Shown here piece after piece: positions 35,973-44,967 of a stretch of 64,000 nucleotides of DNA. Position 1 is the stretch's first letter; each line of letters begins with the position of its first letter. The notes under the pieces are model-generated. The model was not told the DNA's origin. It was given only the letters and a program-made list of their open reading frames with translations, and ran no database searches. Made by a program: the position numbers and the translations under genes. Source of the stretch: Streptomyces venezuelae (lineage in GTDB: Bacteria > Actinomycetota > Actinomycetes > Streptomycetales > Streptomycetaceae); contig NZ_CP029194.1 of assembly GCF_008642375.1 (NCBI RefSeq), forward strand, positions 5,759,001 to 5,823,000, in the 5' to 3' direction.

Positions 35973-37119
35973 GGCCTCCCCTGCCCGCAACGTGTTCTTC
36001 GTCGGCGTCGACGTCGACTCGATGGGCGGCTCCCAGCGGGTGCTGCACACCCTCGCCCAGGGCATGGGCGAGCGCGGCCACCGCGTCGAGCTGATCGGCA
36101 TCCGGCCGAGCGCGGAGCCGTTCCCGTACAACTCCACGCGCGCGTACCGCCACGCGACGCTCTACCCGCCGAGCCCCGAGCCCAAGCCGCCGGTGCGGAC
36201 GGTCGGCGACCGGCTCAGCCTGGCGCGGCGCGCCGACGCCCGCCGGGCGCGGGCCGCCCGCGAGCACGCCCGCGCGGAGATGCAGCGCAGGCTGTCGTCG
36301 GTCCAGGACGGCTACATCGTCTTCGGCTCGCCGTGGGCGGCGGACTGGGTCATGCCGCTGGAGTGGCAGCACCTGAAGGGCATCGGGCAGTACCACGAGT
36401 CCTTCGCGCAGGCCCGGCGCAGCGCCAACCTCGGGCTGATCCGCCGGCACTATCCGGCTCTGGAGCAGACCCTGGTCCTCTCCCAGGGCGACGCGGTCGA
36501 GTTCGTCAACCAGCGCGTGCCGAACGTCCGGGTCATGCCGAACCCGCTGCCGTTCTACCCGGACGAGCCGGCTCCGCTCGACACCCGCAAGATCGGCGCG
36601 GTCGGCCGGCTCGACCCGATCAAGCGGTACGACCGGATGATCGAGGCCTTCGCGCGGGCCCGTGAGGGGCGCGCGGGCTGGGAGCTGCACCTCTTCGGCG
36701 ACGGCCCGCTGGAGCAGGAGCTGCGGATGAAGGCCGAGGACCTCGGCGTCGCCGACCAGGTCGTCCTGCGCGGCACGGTCAAGGACATGGCGGCCGCCTA
36801 CCGCGAGCTGTCGGTCGTCGCGATCAGCAGCGAGCGCGAGGGCCGTCCGATGGCCCTGGCCGAGGCCGCCGCGTGCGGCGTGCCGTGCGTGAGCTTCGAC
36901 GTCTCGGGCGGTGTCCGGGAGCTCGTCGACGACGGTGTCACGGGCACCCTGGTGCCGCCGGCCGACGTGCCCGGGCTGGCCGCCGCGTTCGGCGAGCTCA
37001 TGGACGACGCCGGGATGCGGCGGCGGTACGGCGCCGCGGGGCGGGAGCACGTCGCGCGGCTGTCGCTGCCGAGCGTCCTCGACCGGTGGGACTCCGTCTT
37101 CGCGGAGATAGAGCGCTAG
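35965..37119 (+). CDS. GT4 family glycosyltransferase
   Basis: A 384-residue GT-B enzyme. The N-terminal VFFVGVDVDSMGGSQRVLH has the GGS glycine loop. The C-terminal Rossmann domain has GRLDPIKRYDRMIEAFA and the donor-binding segment SSEREGRPMALAEAAACG. The start ATG 35965 overlaps the previous gene by 8 nt, with GAAGG upstream, so translation is coupled and the enzyme probably acts in the same polymer pathway. A hairpin follows before galE. Confidence 0.9.
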   Translation: MTEASPARNVFFVGVDVDSMGGSQRVLHTLAQGMGERGHRVELIGIRPSAEPFPYNSTRAYRHATLYPPSPEPKPPVRTVGDRLSLARRADARRARAAREHARAEMQRRLSSVQDGYIVFGSPWAADWVMPLEWQHLKGIGQYHESFAQARRSANLGLIRRHYPALEQTLVLSQGDAVEFVNQRVPNVRVMPNPLPFYPDEPAPLDTRKIGAVGRLDPIKRYDRMIEAFARAREGRAGWELHLFGDGPLEQELRMKAEDLGVADQVVLRGTVKDMAAAYRELSVVAISSEREGRPMALAEAAACGVPCVSFDVSGGVRELVDDGVTGTLVPPADVPGLAAAFGELMDDAGMRRRYGAAGREHVARLSLPSVLDRWDSVFAEIER

Positions 37120-37176
37120 GGACTTCCCGGACACCCCCTAGGGCCGGACAGGCTCCGGAACCCCCTGGTGGACCTC

Positions 37177-37221
37177 GATGGCCTCCCTTCGGACCCCTGT
37201 GCGGCCCGAAGGGGGGCCATC
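37177..37221 (+). terminator. Hairpin between the GT4 gene and galE
   Basis: GATGGCCTCCCTTCGG pairs with CCGAAGGGGGGCCATC over 16 bp with one G-U pair and a 13-nt loop. It ends 10 nt before the galE -10 box. Confidence 0.6.
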
Positions 37222-37231
37222 GGTCTGTGGC

Positions 37232-37237
37232 TAAACT
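37232..37237 (+). promoter_or_regulatory. -10 box of galE (leaderless type)
   Basis: TAAACT lies exactly 6 nt before ATG 37244, directly downstream of the hairpin. Confidence 0.55.
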
Positions 37238-37243
37238 GTCGGA

Positions 37244-38236
37244 ATGACCTGGCTCATCACCGGCGGCGCCGGATACATCGGTTCCCACGTCGTCAAAGCA
37301 ATGACCGAGGCCGGCGAGCGTGTCGTCGTGGTCGACGACCTCAGCACGGGCAACCCGGCGCGCGTCCCCGAGGGCGTCGCGCTCGAGAAGGGCTCGGTCC
37401 TGGACCGGGATTTCCTGGACGGGGTGCTGCGCGAGCACGCGGTCAAGGGCATCGTCCACCTGGCGGCCAAGAAGCAGGTCGGCGAGTCGGTCGAGCAGCC
37501 GCTGTTCTACTACCGCGAGAACGTGACGGGGCTCCAGACCATCCTGGAGGCCGCCGCCGGCGCCGGGGTGAAGAGCTTCCTCTTCTCCTCCTCCGCCTCC
37601 GTCTACGGCATGCCCGACGTGGACCTCGTCACCGAGGACACCGAGTGCCTGCCGCTCAGCCCGTACGGCGAGACCAAGCTCGTCGGCGAGTGGATGGCCC
37701 GCGCGGTCGGCCAGGCCCACGGCATCTCCACCGCCTGCCTGCGCTACTTCAACGTGGCGGGCGCCGCGGCCCCCGAGCTCGCCGACACCGGTGTCTTCAA
37801 CCTGGTGCCGATGGTCTTCGAGCGGCTCGACGCCGGCGAGTCCCCGCGCATCTTCGGTGACGACTACCCGACGCCCGACGGCACCTGCATCCGCGACTAC
37901 ATCCACGTCGCCGACATCGCCTCCGCCCACCTCGCGGCGGCCCGCACGCTCGCCGCGGCGGGCGAGGCCGGCGAGACGGCCACGCTGACCCTGAACATCG
38001 GGCGAGGCGAGGGCGTGTCGGTGCGCGAGATGGTCGACCTCATCAACGAGATCACCGGTCACAGCGCCGAGCCCCTGGTCACCCCGCGCCGGCCGGGCGA
38101 CCCGGCCCGCGTGGTCGCCTCCGCGGAGCGCATCGAGTCGGAGCTCGGCTGGAAGGCGCAGCACGACGTCCGCTCCATGATCAGCTCCGCCTGGGAGGGC
38201 TGGGGCGCGAACCGGGCGGCCCGCACGGCCGGCTGA
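37244..38236 (+). CDS. galE: UDP-glucose 4-epimerase
   Basis: A 330-residue extended short-chain dehydrogenase/reductase that interconverts UDP-glucose and UDP-galactose. The NAD-binding GGAGYIGSH (from Gly7), the catalytic YGETK pair Tyr141/Lys145, and CLRYFNVAGA followed by DGTCIRDYIHV are typical of GalE. It lies among wall glycosyltransferases and probably supplies UDP-galactose (or an N-acetyl sugar) for their polymer. The leaderless-type promoter supports ATG 37244. Confidence 0.93.
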   Translation: MTWLITGGAGYIGSHVVKAMTEAGERVVVVDDLSTGNPARVPEGVALEKGSVLDRDFLDGVLREHAVKGIVHLAAKKQVGESVEQPLFYYRENVTGLQTILEAAAGAGVKSFLFSSSASVYGMPDVDLVTEDTECLPLSPYGETKLVGEWMARAVGQAHGISTACLRYFNVAGAAAPELADTGVFNLVPMVFERLDAGESPRIFGDDYPTPDGTCIRDYIHVADIASAHLAAARTLAAAGEAGETATLTLNIGRGEGVSVREMVDLINEITGHSAEPLVTPRRPGDPARVVASAERIESELGWKAQHDVRSMISSAWEGWGANRAARTAG

Positions 38237-38260
38237 CGTCGGCGCAGCGATAAGCGGTAC

Positions 38261-38301
38261 GGAGTGGGGTGTCCCGGGTTCGGCCCGGGGCGCCCCACTC
38301 C
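38261..38301 (+). terminator. Terminator after galE
   Basis: An 18-bp stem (GGAGTGGGGTGTCCCGGG against its complement with two G-U pairs) and a 5-nt loop, followed by TCGTTTCG. Confidence 0.75.
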
Positions 38302-38338
38302 GTCGTTTCGCGGGGGGGTGACGTGGGCCGGGAGGGGT

Positions 38339-38398
38339 CTAGGGGGTGTCTTGTCGATCAGCCCGCGAGCCCGGCCTGATCGACAAGACACCCCCTAG
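38339..38398. repeat. CTAG-ended interspersed palindrome, copy B
   Basis: A perfect 23-bp stem beginning CTAGGGGGTGTCTTGTCGAT and a 14-nt loop. It shares the 16-nt core GATCAGGCCGGGCTCG and the CTAG ends with the element at 28918-28973. The terminal CTAG provides the TAG stop of the minus-strand gene that begins here. Confidence 0.8.
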
Positions 38399-39960
38399 GG
38401 GCGGTGGATGCGGTCCACGCCGTAGTACGTGGCCGTGCACCGCGCCGCCCAGTCCCGCTCGTACGTGCGGGCGAACAGCGGCTCGGTCAGCCCGCCGATG
38501 AGGAGCGGCCGGTACGCGACCTCGCGGGCGCCCGCCGCGACCTCCGCCCGGATCCGCGCGTTCTGCCGGTCCCAGGCGGTCGCGCGCACCACCGTGCTCG
38601 TGGTCAGGTCGTACACCGGCCGCACGAGGGCGGCCGTGCTCCCGACGGCGACCGCGCCCGCCGCGACCAGCACCGCGGCACGGGCGGCGGGCCGTCCGGC
38701 CGTCCGGAGCAGGAGCCCCAGCCGGTACCCGCCCCACGTGCCGTACGCGCACAGGGCGAGGAGCAGCGGGAGCAGGAAGCTCGTCCAGGTGCGTCCGTAG
38801 GTCCAGCCCACGTCCCCGTACCCGGTGCGCAGCCCGTACGTGACGGCCAGGCTCGCGAGGGCGATCAGCGGCAGCGGCAGCAGCACCGCGATCCGGAACA
38901 GCCGGCGCGGGGGGAGCCCGGCGACGGGGGCGGGTTTCCGCGTCGTGCGGGAGAGCCACAGGCCCAGCAGCACCCCGGCGGCGGCTGCACCCGCGTACGC
39001 CCACTGGCCGCCGATCGTCTCCCACACGCGCCACCAGTCGCGGAACGTTTCTCTCAGGAGCGAGAACGACAACGGCTCCGGGGGATGCTGGGCGCGCCGC
39101 CACCGCGCCCCCGGTGACGTGGAGAGCAGGACGAGGCCGACGGCGAGGCCCAGGCAGGCCGCCGCGCACCAGGTCGAGGCGTACCGGTCCTTCGTCCAGC
39201 CGAGCCGGGGCAGGCAGAGGAGACCGGCCGCGACCGCGAACACCCCGGCCACCAGGGCGAAGGGCTCGCTGAGCATGCCGAGCGCCGTCCCGAGGAGCAG
39301 CGCCGCGCCGACCGCCGCCGACCGCTCCCACCCGCGCCCGCCGCGGGCCGCGCGGACGGCGCCGAGCACGGCCCAGAGGGCGATCACGCTCGGCAGGGTG
39401 TGGGAGATGGTCGCCGGGGCCCAGAGCAGTACCTGGTACGAGCGGGTGCCCGCGAAGAACAGCAGCGCGGAGAGGAGCGCGGCGGCGGCGGCGAGCAGGA
39501 CCCGGGAGGGCGGGGGCACGCGCAGGGCGCGCAGCGCCGCGCGGGCGAGGAGGAAGAGCGCGGCGCCGAGCGCGACCACGAGGAGGGCGGGCAGCAGCTT
39601 CGGCCCCCGCATGTCGTCGGAGTAGACCAGGCCGGTCAGGAAGGCGTTGGTGACGCGTCCGTTCTGGGTGCGGTAGAAGTCCGCGGTGATCCCCAGGACG
39701 CCCATGTCCCGGGCCTTCCACAGGGCGCACCAGTCGTCCGAGGTGGGGCGGACGTAGAGCCCGAGGAAGGCACCGACCGAGAGGAGCGCGCCGGCGCCGG
39801 CGGCGACGACGAGCCCGGTCCAGGACAGTGCCCGCCCCATGCCGTCGGCGCGCTCCGTGGGCCCGCTCTCGTCCTCGTCCTCGCTCTTGCCTGTCAGTGC
39901 GCTGCCGTGCTCCGGGGTGGTCGTCCTGCTCACCGGTTCTTCGCTCCAGGGGGTCAACAT
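38395..39960 (-). CDS. Polytopic membrane protein, DUF6056-like
   Basis: A 521-residue protein with a disordered 40-residue N-terminus and about ten hydrophobic helices. The first extracytoplasmic loop, RPTSDDWCALWKARDMG followed by NGRVTNAF, resembles the acidic-loop region of membrane glycosyltransferase-like DUF6056 proteins; the assignment rests on that resemblance only. It is divergent from the DPM-like GT2 and GtrA genes and may take part in wall-glycan assembly. The start is uncertain between ATG (39958-39960) and GTG (39931-39933). Its TAG stop is formed by the end of a palindromic repeat, so the original C-terminus may have been altered. Confidence 0.75.
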   Translation of the reverse strand: MLTPWSEEPVSRTTTPEHGSALTGKSEDEDESGPTERADGMGRALSWTGLVVAAGAGALLSVGAFLGLYVRPTSDDWCALWKARDMGVLGITADFYRTQNGRVTNAFLTGLVYSDDMRGPKLLPALLVVALGAALFLLARAALRALRVPPPSRVLLAAAAALLSALLFFAGTRSYQVLLWAPATISHTLPSVIALWAVLGAVRAARGGRGWERSAAVGAALLLGTALGMLSEPFALVAGVFAVAAGLLCLPRLGWTKDRYASTWCAAACLGLAVGLVLLSTSPGARWRRAQHPPEPLSFSLLRETFRDWWRVWETIGGQWAYAGAAAAGVLLGLWLSRTTRKPAPVAGLPPRRLFRIAVLLPLPLIALASLAVTYGLRTGYGDVGWTYGRTWTSFLLPLLLALCAYGTWGGYRLGLLLRTAGRPAARAAVLVAAGAVAVGSTAALVRPVYDLTTSTVVRATAWDRQNARIRAEVAAGAREVAYRPLLIGGLTEPLFARTYERDWAARCTATYYGVDRIHRP

Positions 39961-40185
39961 GCGTGGCACGGCGTCTCTATGGGTGACAAATGGGTAAGGA
40001 TGCCCCGTATATGAATATCTTCCCCGCATGCTTTGCAGCATGGACGACATGCCGACCAGGGGAGGCCACCCGGGCGACGCCCAGCGGTCACCGCCGCTCA
40101 GTACCGTGGCCGCGCTGCTCGAAGGAGAGTTCGGTGGCGGTCCCTCAGGACGTAATCTCGCTCATCCCTCTGGAGTGACCGTTCC

Positions 40186-41181
40186 ATGACCAGGCTTTCC
40201 GTCGTCGTCCCCTGCTACAACGAGGAGGACGTCGTCGAGCGGTTCGACGCGCGCATGCGACAGGTGCTCGACGGGCTCCCGGTCGGCTACGAGATCTGTT
40301 ACGTGGACGACGGCAGCTCCGACGGCACCCTCGGCAAGCTGCGCGCGATCGCCGCCCGGCACCCGCACCGCACCCAGTACGCCTCCTTCAGCCGCAACTT
40401 CGGCAAGGAGGCCGCCATGCTCGCGGGCCTGCGCAAGTCCACCGGCGACGCCGTGGTGATCATGGACGCCGACCTCCAGCACCCGCCCGAGCTCCTCGCG
40501 CGCATGCTGGACCTCTTCCACCAGGGCCACGACCAGGTCATGGCGCGGCGGACCCGCGAAGGGGACAAGAAGCTCCGCTCGGCGCTCAGCCGTGTGTACT
40601 ACCGGGCCGTCAACCGCTGGGTCGACGTGGAACTCACCGACGGGGTCGGGGACTTCCGTCTGCTCTCCCGCGCCGCCGTCGACGCGCTGCTCTCGCTGCC
40701 CGAGTACAACCGCTTCTCCAAGGGTCTCTTCTCCTGGATCGGCTTCGACACCGTCACCTTCGACTACCAGAACGCCGCGCGTGAGGGCGGCGAGACGAAG
40801 TGGAAGTTCAGCTCCCTGCTCAACTACGGCATGGACGGACTGATCTCCTTCAACAACCGACCGCTGCGCATCGCCCTGTGGCTGGGAATGATGCTCAGCG
40901 GCCTCGCCGTCCTGTACGCGGCCTGGGTGGCCGTCGCCGCGATCACCCAGGGCGTCACCGCACCCGGATACGTCACCCTGGTCGCGATCATCGTGGGGCT
41001 CGGGGGAGTGCAGATGGTGATGCTCGGGCTGATCGGCGAGTACATCGGCCGGATCTACTACGAGACGAAACGGCGGCCGCACTTCCTCGTGAAGGAGACC
41101 CACCGCTCCTTCGGGCGCGGGGCCGCCGAGCTGGCCTCCGCCGAGCGCATCCGCGTCGCGGCCAACGACCGGGAGCACTGA
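40186..41181 (+). CDS. DPM1/GtrB-like membrane glycosyltransferase (GT2)
   Basis: A 331-residue protein. The GT-A domain has LSVVVPCYNEEDVV, VDDGSSDGT and MDADLQHP (Asp94, Asp96). Two C-terminal membrane helices (about 228-252 and 262-285) are followed by GEYIGRIYYETKRRP. Such enzymes transfer a sugar from a nucleotide donor to polyprenyl phosphate on the cytoplasmic face. The next gene, overlapping by 1 nt (TGATG), encodes a GtrA-type protein, the usual partner that may flip the lipid-linked sugar. GGAG precedes the ATG at about 10 nt. Confidence 0.92.
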   Translation: MTRLSVVVPCYNEEDVVERFDARMRQVLDGLPVGYEICYVDDGSSDGTLGKLRAIAARHPHRTQYASFSRNFGKEAAMLAGLRKSTGDAVVIMDADLQHPPELLARMLDLFHQGHDQVMARRTREGDKKLRSALSRVYYRAVNRWVDVELTDGVGDFRLLSRAAVDALLSLPEYNRFSKGLFSWIGFDTVTFDYQNAAREGGETKWKFSSLLNYGMDGLISFNNRPLRIALWLGMMLSGLAVLYAAWVAVAAITQGVTAPGYVTLVAIIVGLGGVQMVMLGLIGEYIGRIYYETKRRPHFLVKETHRSFGRGAAELASAERIRVAANDREH

Positions 41182-41690
41182 TGGCGCCGGGCGGCGAGGG
41201 AGGCGAGGGCAACGCGCGGCGGTCACGCCGGGCACGGTTGGCCGAGATCTTCCGGTTCGCGCTCGTCGGCGGCGTCAACACCTGCACGTTCTTCGGGTGT
41301 TACCTGCTGCTCCACCCCTGGATGCCCTACTTCGCCGCGTACTCCCTCGCCTTCGTCCTCAGCATGGTCGGCTCCTTCTTCCTCAACACCTACTTCACCT
41401 ACCGCACCCGGCCGACCTGGAAGAAGTTCGCCCTCTTCCCCCTCACCAACGTCACCAACTACCTCGTGCAGAGCGTCGGTCTGTACGCGCTCGTCACCTG
41501 GGCCGGCATGGACGACAGGATCGCGCCCCTCGTCGCGGCCGTCGTCGCGATCCCGTTCACCTATCTGATCTCCCAGCGGATCCTGGTGCCCCGCGGCAAG
41601 GCGACCGGGGGATCGGACGGTCCCGACGGCCCGGACGGGCCCGGTCCAGAGAACGGAATGGACGAGCGGCAGCCCTCCCGCCTCGCGTAG
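41181..41690 (+). CDS. GtrA family membrane protein
   Basis: A 169-residue protein with four membrane helices between residues 22 and 145 and the GtrA signature FALVGGVNTCTFFGCYLLL, then SFFLNTYFTYR. The C-terminus is Gly/Asp/Pro-rich. GtrA proteins are thought to translocate polyprenyl-phosphate-linked sugars. The start overlaps the stop of the GT2 gene by 1 nt (TGATG), so the pair forms a unit. Confidence 0.9.
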   Translation: MAPGGEGGEGNARRSRRARLAEIFRFALVGGVNTCTFFGCYLLLHPWMPYFAAYSLAFVLSMVGSFFLNTYFTYRTRPTWKKFALFPLTNVTNYLVQSVGLYALVTWAGMDDRIAPLVAAVVAIPFTYLISQRILVPRGKATGGSDGPDGPDGPGPENGMDERQPSRLA

Positions 41691-41753
41691 ATTGCCTGGC
41701 AGCCGCGGCGGGGCACGCGCGGCGCGTGGGACAGCCGAGTGAGGACGACGCAG

Positions 41754-42902
41754 GTGACGACGCAGGTGACGGGACAGACGGACGTGGCAAGGCAGTACGT
41801 GACGGAGGCCCGCAGGATCGTCGTCAAGGTCGGCTCCTCCTCGCTCACCACCGCATCCGGAGGCCTCGACGCCGACCGCGTCGACGCCCTCGTGGACGTC
41901 CTCGCCAAGGTCCGCAGCGGCGGCGAGAAGGAGATCGTCCTCGTCTCCTCCGGCGCCATCGCGGCGGGACTCGCACCGCTCGGCCTCACCCGGCGGCCCA
42001 AGGACCTCGCCCGCCAGCAGGCCGCCGCCAGCGTCGGCCAGGGCCTGCTCGTCGCCCGCTACACCGCCTCCTTCGCCCGCTACGGCGTCCGCGTCGGCCA
42101 GGTCCTCCTCACCACGGACGACACCAGCCGCCGTGCCCACTACCGCAACGCCTACCGGACGCTCGACCAGCTCCTCGCCATGGGCGCGCTGCCGGTCGTC
42201 AACGAGAACGACACCGTCGCCACCGACGAGATCCGCTTCGGCGACAACGACCGGCTCGCCGCTCTCGTCGCCCACCTCGTCCGGGCGGACCTGCTCGTCC
42301 TGCTCTCCGACGTCGACGGGCTGTACGACGGCGACCCGGCCAAGCCCGGCACGTCGAGGATCGCGCAGGTCACCGGCCCCCAGGACATCGCCCACGTCGA
42401 GATCGGCGCGGCCGGCAAGGCCGGCGTCGGCACCGGCGGCATGGTCACCAAGGTCGAGGCCGCCCGGATCGCCGCCGCCGCCGGCGTCCCCGTGGTCCTC
42501 ACCTCCGCGAGCCGCGCCGCCGACGCCCTCACGGGCCGCGACACCGGAACCTACTTCCACCCCACCGGCCGCCGCTCCGCCGACCGGCTCCTCTGGCTCG
42601 CCCACGCCTCCACCCCGCAGGGCTCCCTGACCCTGGACGACGGAGCCGTACGAGCCGTCGTCGAGGGCAAGAAATCCCTGCTCGCGGCCGGTATCGCGGG
42701 TGTCGAGGGCGAATTCGTGGCCGGTGACCCCGTCGAGCTCCGCGACGCGGAGGGCCGGGCCGTCGCCCGGGGCCTCGTCAACTTCGACGCCAAGGAGATC
42801 CCCCAGCTCCTCGGCCGCTCCACCCCCGAGCTCGCCAGGGAACTCGGCCCTGAGTACGAGCGTGAGGTCGTCCACCGCGACGACCTGGTCGTCATCCGCT
42901 GA
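41754..42902 (+). CDS. proB: Glutamate 5-kinase
   Basis: A 382-residue enzyme for the first step of proline synthesis. The amino-acid-kinase domain has [41 protein letters not shown] and [15 protein letters not shown]. The C-terminal PUA domain covers about residues 285-370. The start is uncertain among four in-frame GTG codons (41739, 41754, 41766, 41784); GTG 41754 is chosen because GAGGA lies 8 nt upstream. proA follows after one intervening gene. Confidence 0.95.
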   Translation: MTTQVTGQTDVARQYVTEARRIVVKVGSSSLTTASGGLDADRVDALVDVLAKVRSGGEKEIVLVSSGAIAAGLAPLGLTRRPKDLARQQAAASVGQGLLVARYTASFARYGVRVGQVLLTTDDTSRRAHYRNAYRTLDQLLAMGALPVVNENDTVATDEIRFGDNDRLAALVAHLVRADLLVLLSDVDGLYDGDPAKPGTSRIAQVTGPQDIAHVEIGAAGKAGVGTGGMVTKVEAARIAAAAGVPVVLTSASRAADALTGRDTGTYFHPTGRRSADRLLWLAHASTPQGSLTLDDGAVRAVVEGKKSLLAAGIAGVEGEFVAGDPVELRDAEGRAVARGLVNFDAKEIPQLLGRSTPELARELGPEYEREVVHRDDLVVIR

Positions 42903-43040
42903 AACGGCTGAAAGTACGGCCATCCGGAAGGGACGTTTACCAAAACCGCCCCATCTGCCGCCTCGGGCTGGTCAACTTTGTCTCGGGGGTAAGTAGCAAG
43001 GCGGGGTACAGCACCAGACGCATCACACAGGAGGCCGCCG

Positions 43041-43544
43041 GTGAGACGAGCGCGCCCTGGGGCACCGCCCCGCGGGACTGCCGAACGCGCCCTGACCAGT
43101 GTCGAGGCCGGAGCCGACTTCGACGAGGCACGGGACAGGTCCACGGACAGGAAGACCGAGACCACCACCGAGACACGGGAATCACGCGCCGAGGAGCGGC
43201 CCCTGTCCAAACTCTGGCACATCACCCTCAGCGTCTCCGGGGCGGAGTCACCGCTGAAGGAGGTGCGACGCGGGCTCGAACAGCTGGCCCACGACCACCC
43301 CTTCCTGCTGACCAGCCGCTATGCCAACGACCACGCCGAGATCCGGTACTGGGAAGAGGCCCGCGACCTGCACGACGCCGCGGCCGTCGCCTTGCGCCTG
43401 TGGGGCGAGCACCGGCAGACCGCGAAGCTGCCGCCCTGGGAGATCGTCGGCCTCGAGGTCATCGACCGCGAGACCTACCACCAGCGGATCGCGGAGGGCT
43501 ACGGCCCGCCCCCGGCGGCCCCGGTCGGTGTCCACCCCTACTGA
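43041..43544 (+). CDS. Conserved hypothetical protein between proB and proA
   Basis: A 167-residue soluble protein. The first 55 residues are charged, Arg/Thr/Glu-rich and probably disordered. Residues 56-167 look like a compact fold ([52 protein letters not shown]). I do not recognise the family. GTG 43041 has a near-perfect ribosome binding site (AGGAGG, 6 nt spacing), so it is a real, well-translated gene. A link to proline synthesis is suggested only by position. Confidence 0.82.
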   Translation: MRRARPGAPPRGTAERALTSVEAGADFDEARDRSTDRKTETTTETRESRAEERPLSKLWHITLSVSGAESPLKEVRRGLEQLAHDHPFLLTSRYANDHAEIRYWEEARDLHDAAAVALRLWGEHRQTAKLPPWEIVGLEVIDRETYHQRIAEGYGPPPAAPVGVHPY

Positions 43545-43594
43545 GGGGTGTCTCGGAGTGCGGGATACGTGAGGGATGTCCGCGGGGGTGCCAG

Positions 43595-43600
43595 TACCCT
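43595..43600 (+). promoter_or_regulatory. -10 box of proA (leaderless type)
   Basis: TACCCT lies exactly 6 nt before ATG 43607. Confidence 0.5.
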
Positions 43601-43606
43601 GCGGAC

Positions 43607-44890
43607 ATGACCTCGCTCACGCCCCTCGACAACCTCTCCCCGGTCACCCGGGCCGCCTACCGGGCCCGTGGCGCCGCCGCCGAAATCGCGCCACTCCCGC
43701 GCTCGGCCAAGGACGACGCCCTGCTGGCGATCGCGGACGCCCTCGAAGTCCGTACCGCCGAGATCGTCGAGGCCAACGCCGAGGACATCGCCAAGGCCCG
43801 CGAGGCCGGCACCGGCGAGGGCATCATCGACCGCCTCACCCTCACCCCGGAGCGCGTCCGGGCCATCGCCGCCGACGTCCGCCACGTCGCCGCGCTGCCC
43901 GACCCCGTCGGCGAGGTCGTCCGCGGCTCGACCCTCCCCAACGGCATCGACCTCCGCCAGGTCCGCGTCCCCCTCGGCGTCGTCGGCATCATCTACGAGG
44001 CCCGCCCCAACGTCACCGTCGACGCCGCCGCCCTCTGCCTCAAGTCCGGCAACGCCGTCCTGCTCCGCGGCTCGTCCTCCGCGTACGCCTCCAACAACGC
44101 CCTCGTGAAGGTCCTGCGCGACGCCGTCGGCGGCGCCGGACTGCCCGCCGACGCCATCCAGCTCGTCCCCGGCGAGTCCCGCGAATCGGTCCGCGAGCTG
44201 ATGCGCGCCCGCGGCCTCGTCGACGTCCTCATCCCGCGCGGCGGCGCCTCCCTTATCCGCACCGTCGTCGAGGAGTCCACCGTCCCGGTCATCGAGACCG
44301 GCACCGGCAACTGCCACGTCTACGTCGACGCCAACGCCGACCTCGACATGGCCGTGGACATCCTGATCAACTCCAAGGCCCAGCGGCCCAGCGTCTGCAA
44401 CGCCGCCGAGACCCTCCTCGTCCACCAGGACATCGCCGAGGCCTTCCTGCCCCGGGCCCTCGACGCCCTCGCCGACGCCGGCGTCACCGTCCACGCCGAC
44501 GAGCGGGTCCTCACCCACGCCCCGGCCTCCAAGGCCACCGTCGTCCCGGCCACGCCCGAGGACTGGGAGACCGAGTACCTCTCGTACGACATCGCCGCCG
44601 CCGTCGTCGACTCCCTCGACAAGGCCGTGGAGCACATCCGCACCTGGTCCTCCGGTCACACCGAGGCGATCGTCACCACCTCGCAGGCCGCGGCGCGCCG
44701 TTTCACCCAGCTGGTCGACTCCACCACGGTGGCCGTGAACGCCTCCACCCGGTTCACGGACGGCGGCCAGTTCGGATTCGGCGCCGAGATCGGCATCTCC
44801 ACGCAGAAGCTCCACGCCCGGGGCCCCATGGGCCTTCCCGAGCTGACCTCGACCAAGTACATCGTCACCGGCGACGGCCACGTTCGATAA
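43607..44890 (+). CDS. proA: Gamma-glutamyl phosphate reductase
   Basis: A 427-residue NADPH-dependent reductase of the aldehyde dehydrogenase superfamily that makes glutamate semialdehyde in proline synthesis. The catalytic cysteine is Cys264 in [31 protein letters not shown] and the C-terminal GRGPMGL-like segment ([15 protein letters not shown]) are typical. The leaderless-type -10 box supports ATG 43607. Confidence 0.97.
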   Translation: MTSLTPLDNLSPVTRAAYRARGAAAEIAPLPRSAKDDALLAIADALEVRTAEIVEANAEDIAKAREAGTGEGIIDRLTLTPERVRAIAADVRHVAALPDPVGEVVRGSTLPNGIDLRQVRVPLGVVGIIYEARPNVTVDAAALCLKSGNAVLLRGSSSAYASNNALVKVLRDAVGGAGLPADAIQLVPGESRESVRELMRARGLVDVLIPRGGASLIRTVVEESTVPVIETGTGNCHVYVDANADLDMAVDILINSKAQRPSVCNAAETLLVHQDIAEAFLPRALDALADAGVTVHADERVLTHAPASKATVVPATPEDWETEYLSYDIAAAVVDSLDKAVEHIRTWSSGHTEAIVTTSQAAARRFTQLVDSTTVAVNASTRFTDGGQFGFGAEIGISTQKLHARGPMGLPELTSTKYIVTGDGHVR

Positions 44891-44955
44891 CCGGCTCCTT
44901 TCGGTACGGGCGGGGAGAGTTCGCACTCTCCCTGCCCAAAACCACCTACCGGGTC

Positions 44956-44961
44956 TACTCT
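44956..44961 (+). promoter_or_regulatory. -10 box of the 44968 gene (leaderless type)
   Basis: TACTCT lies exactly 6 nt before GTG 44968. Confidence 0.5.
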
Positions 44962-44967
44962 GAATCC

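Noticed and set aside
37130-37145. GACACCCCCTAGGG resembles an arm of the CTAG palindrome
   Set aside because: Only about 14 nt match and no second arm is present, so it cannot be called a member of the family.
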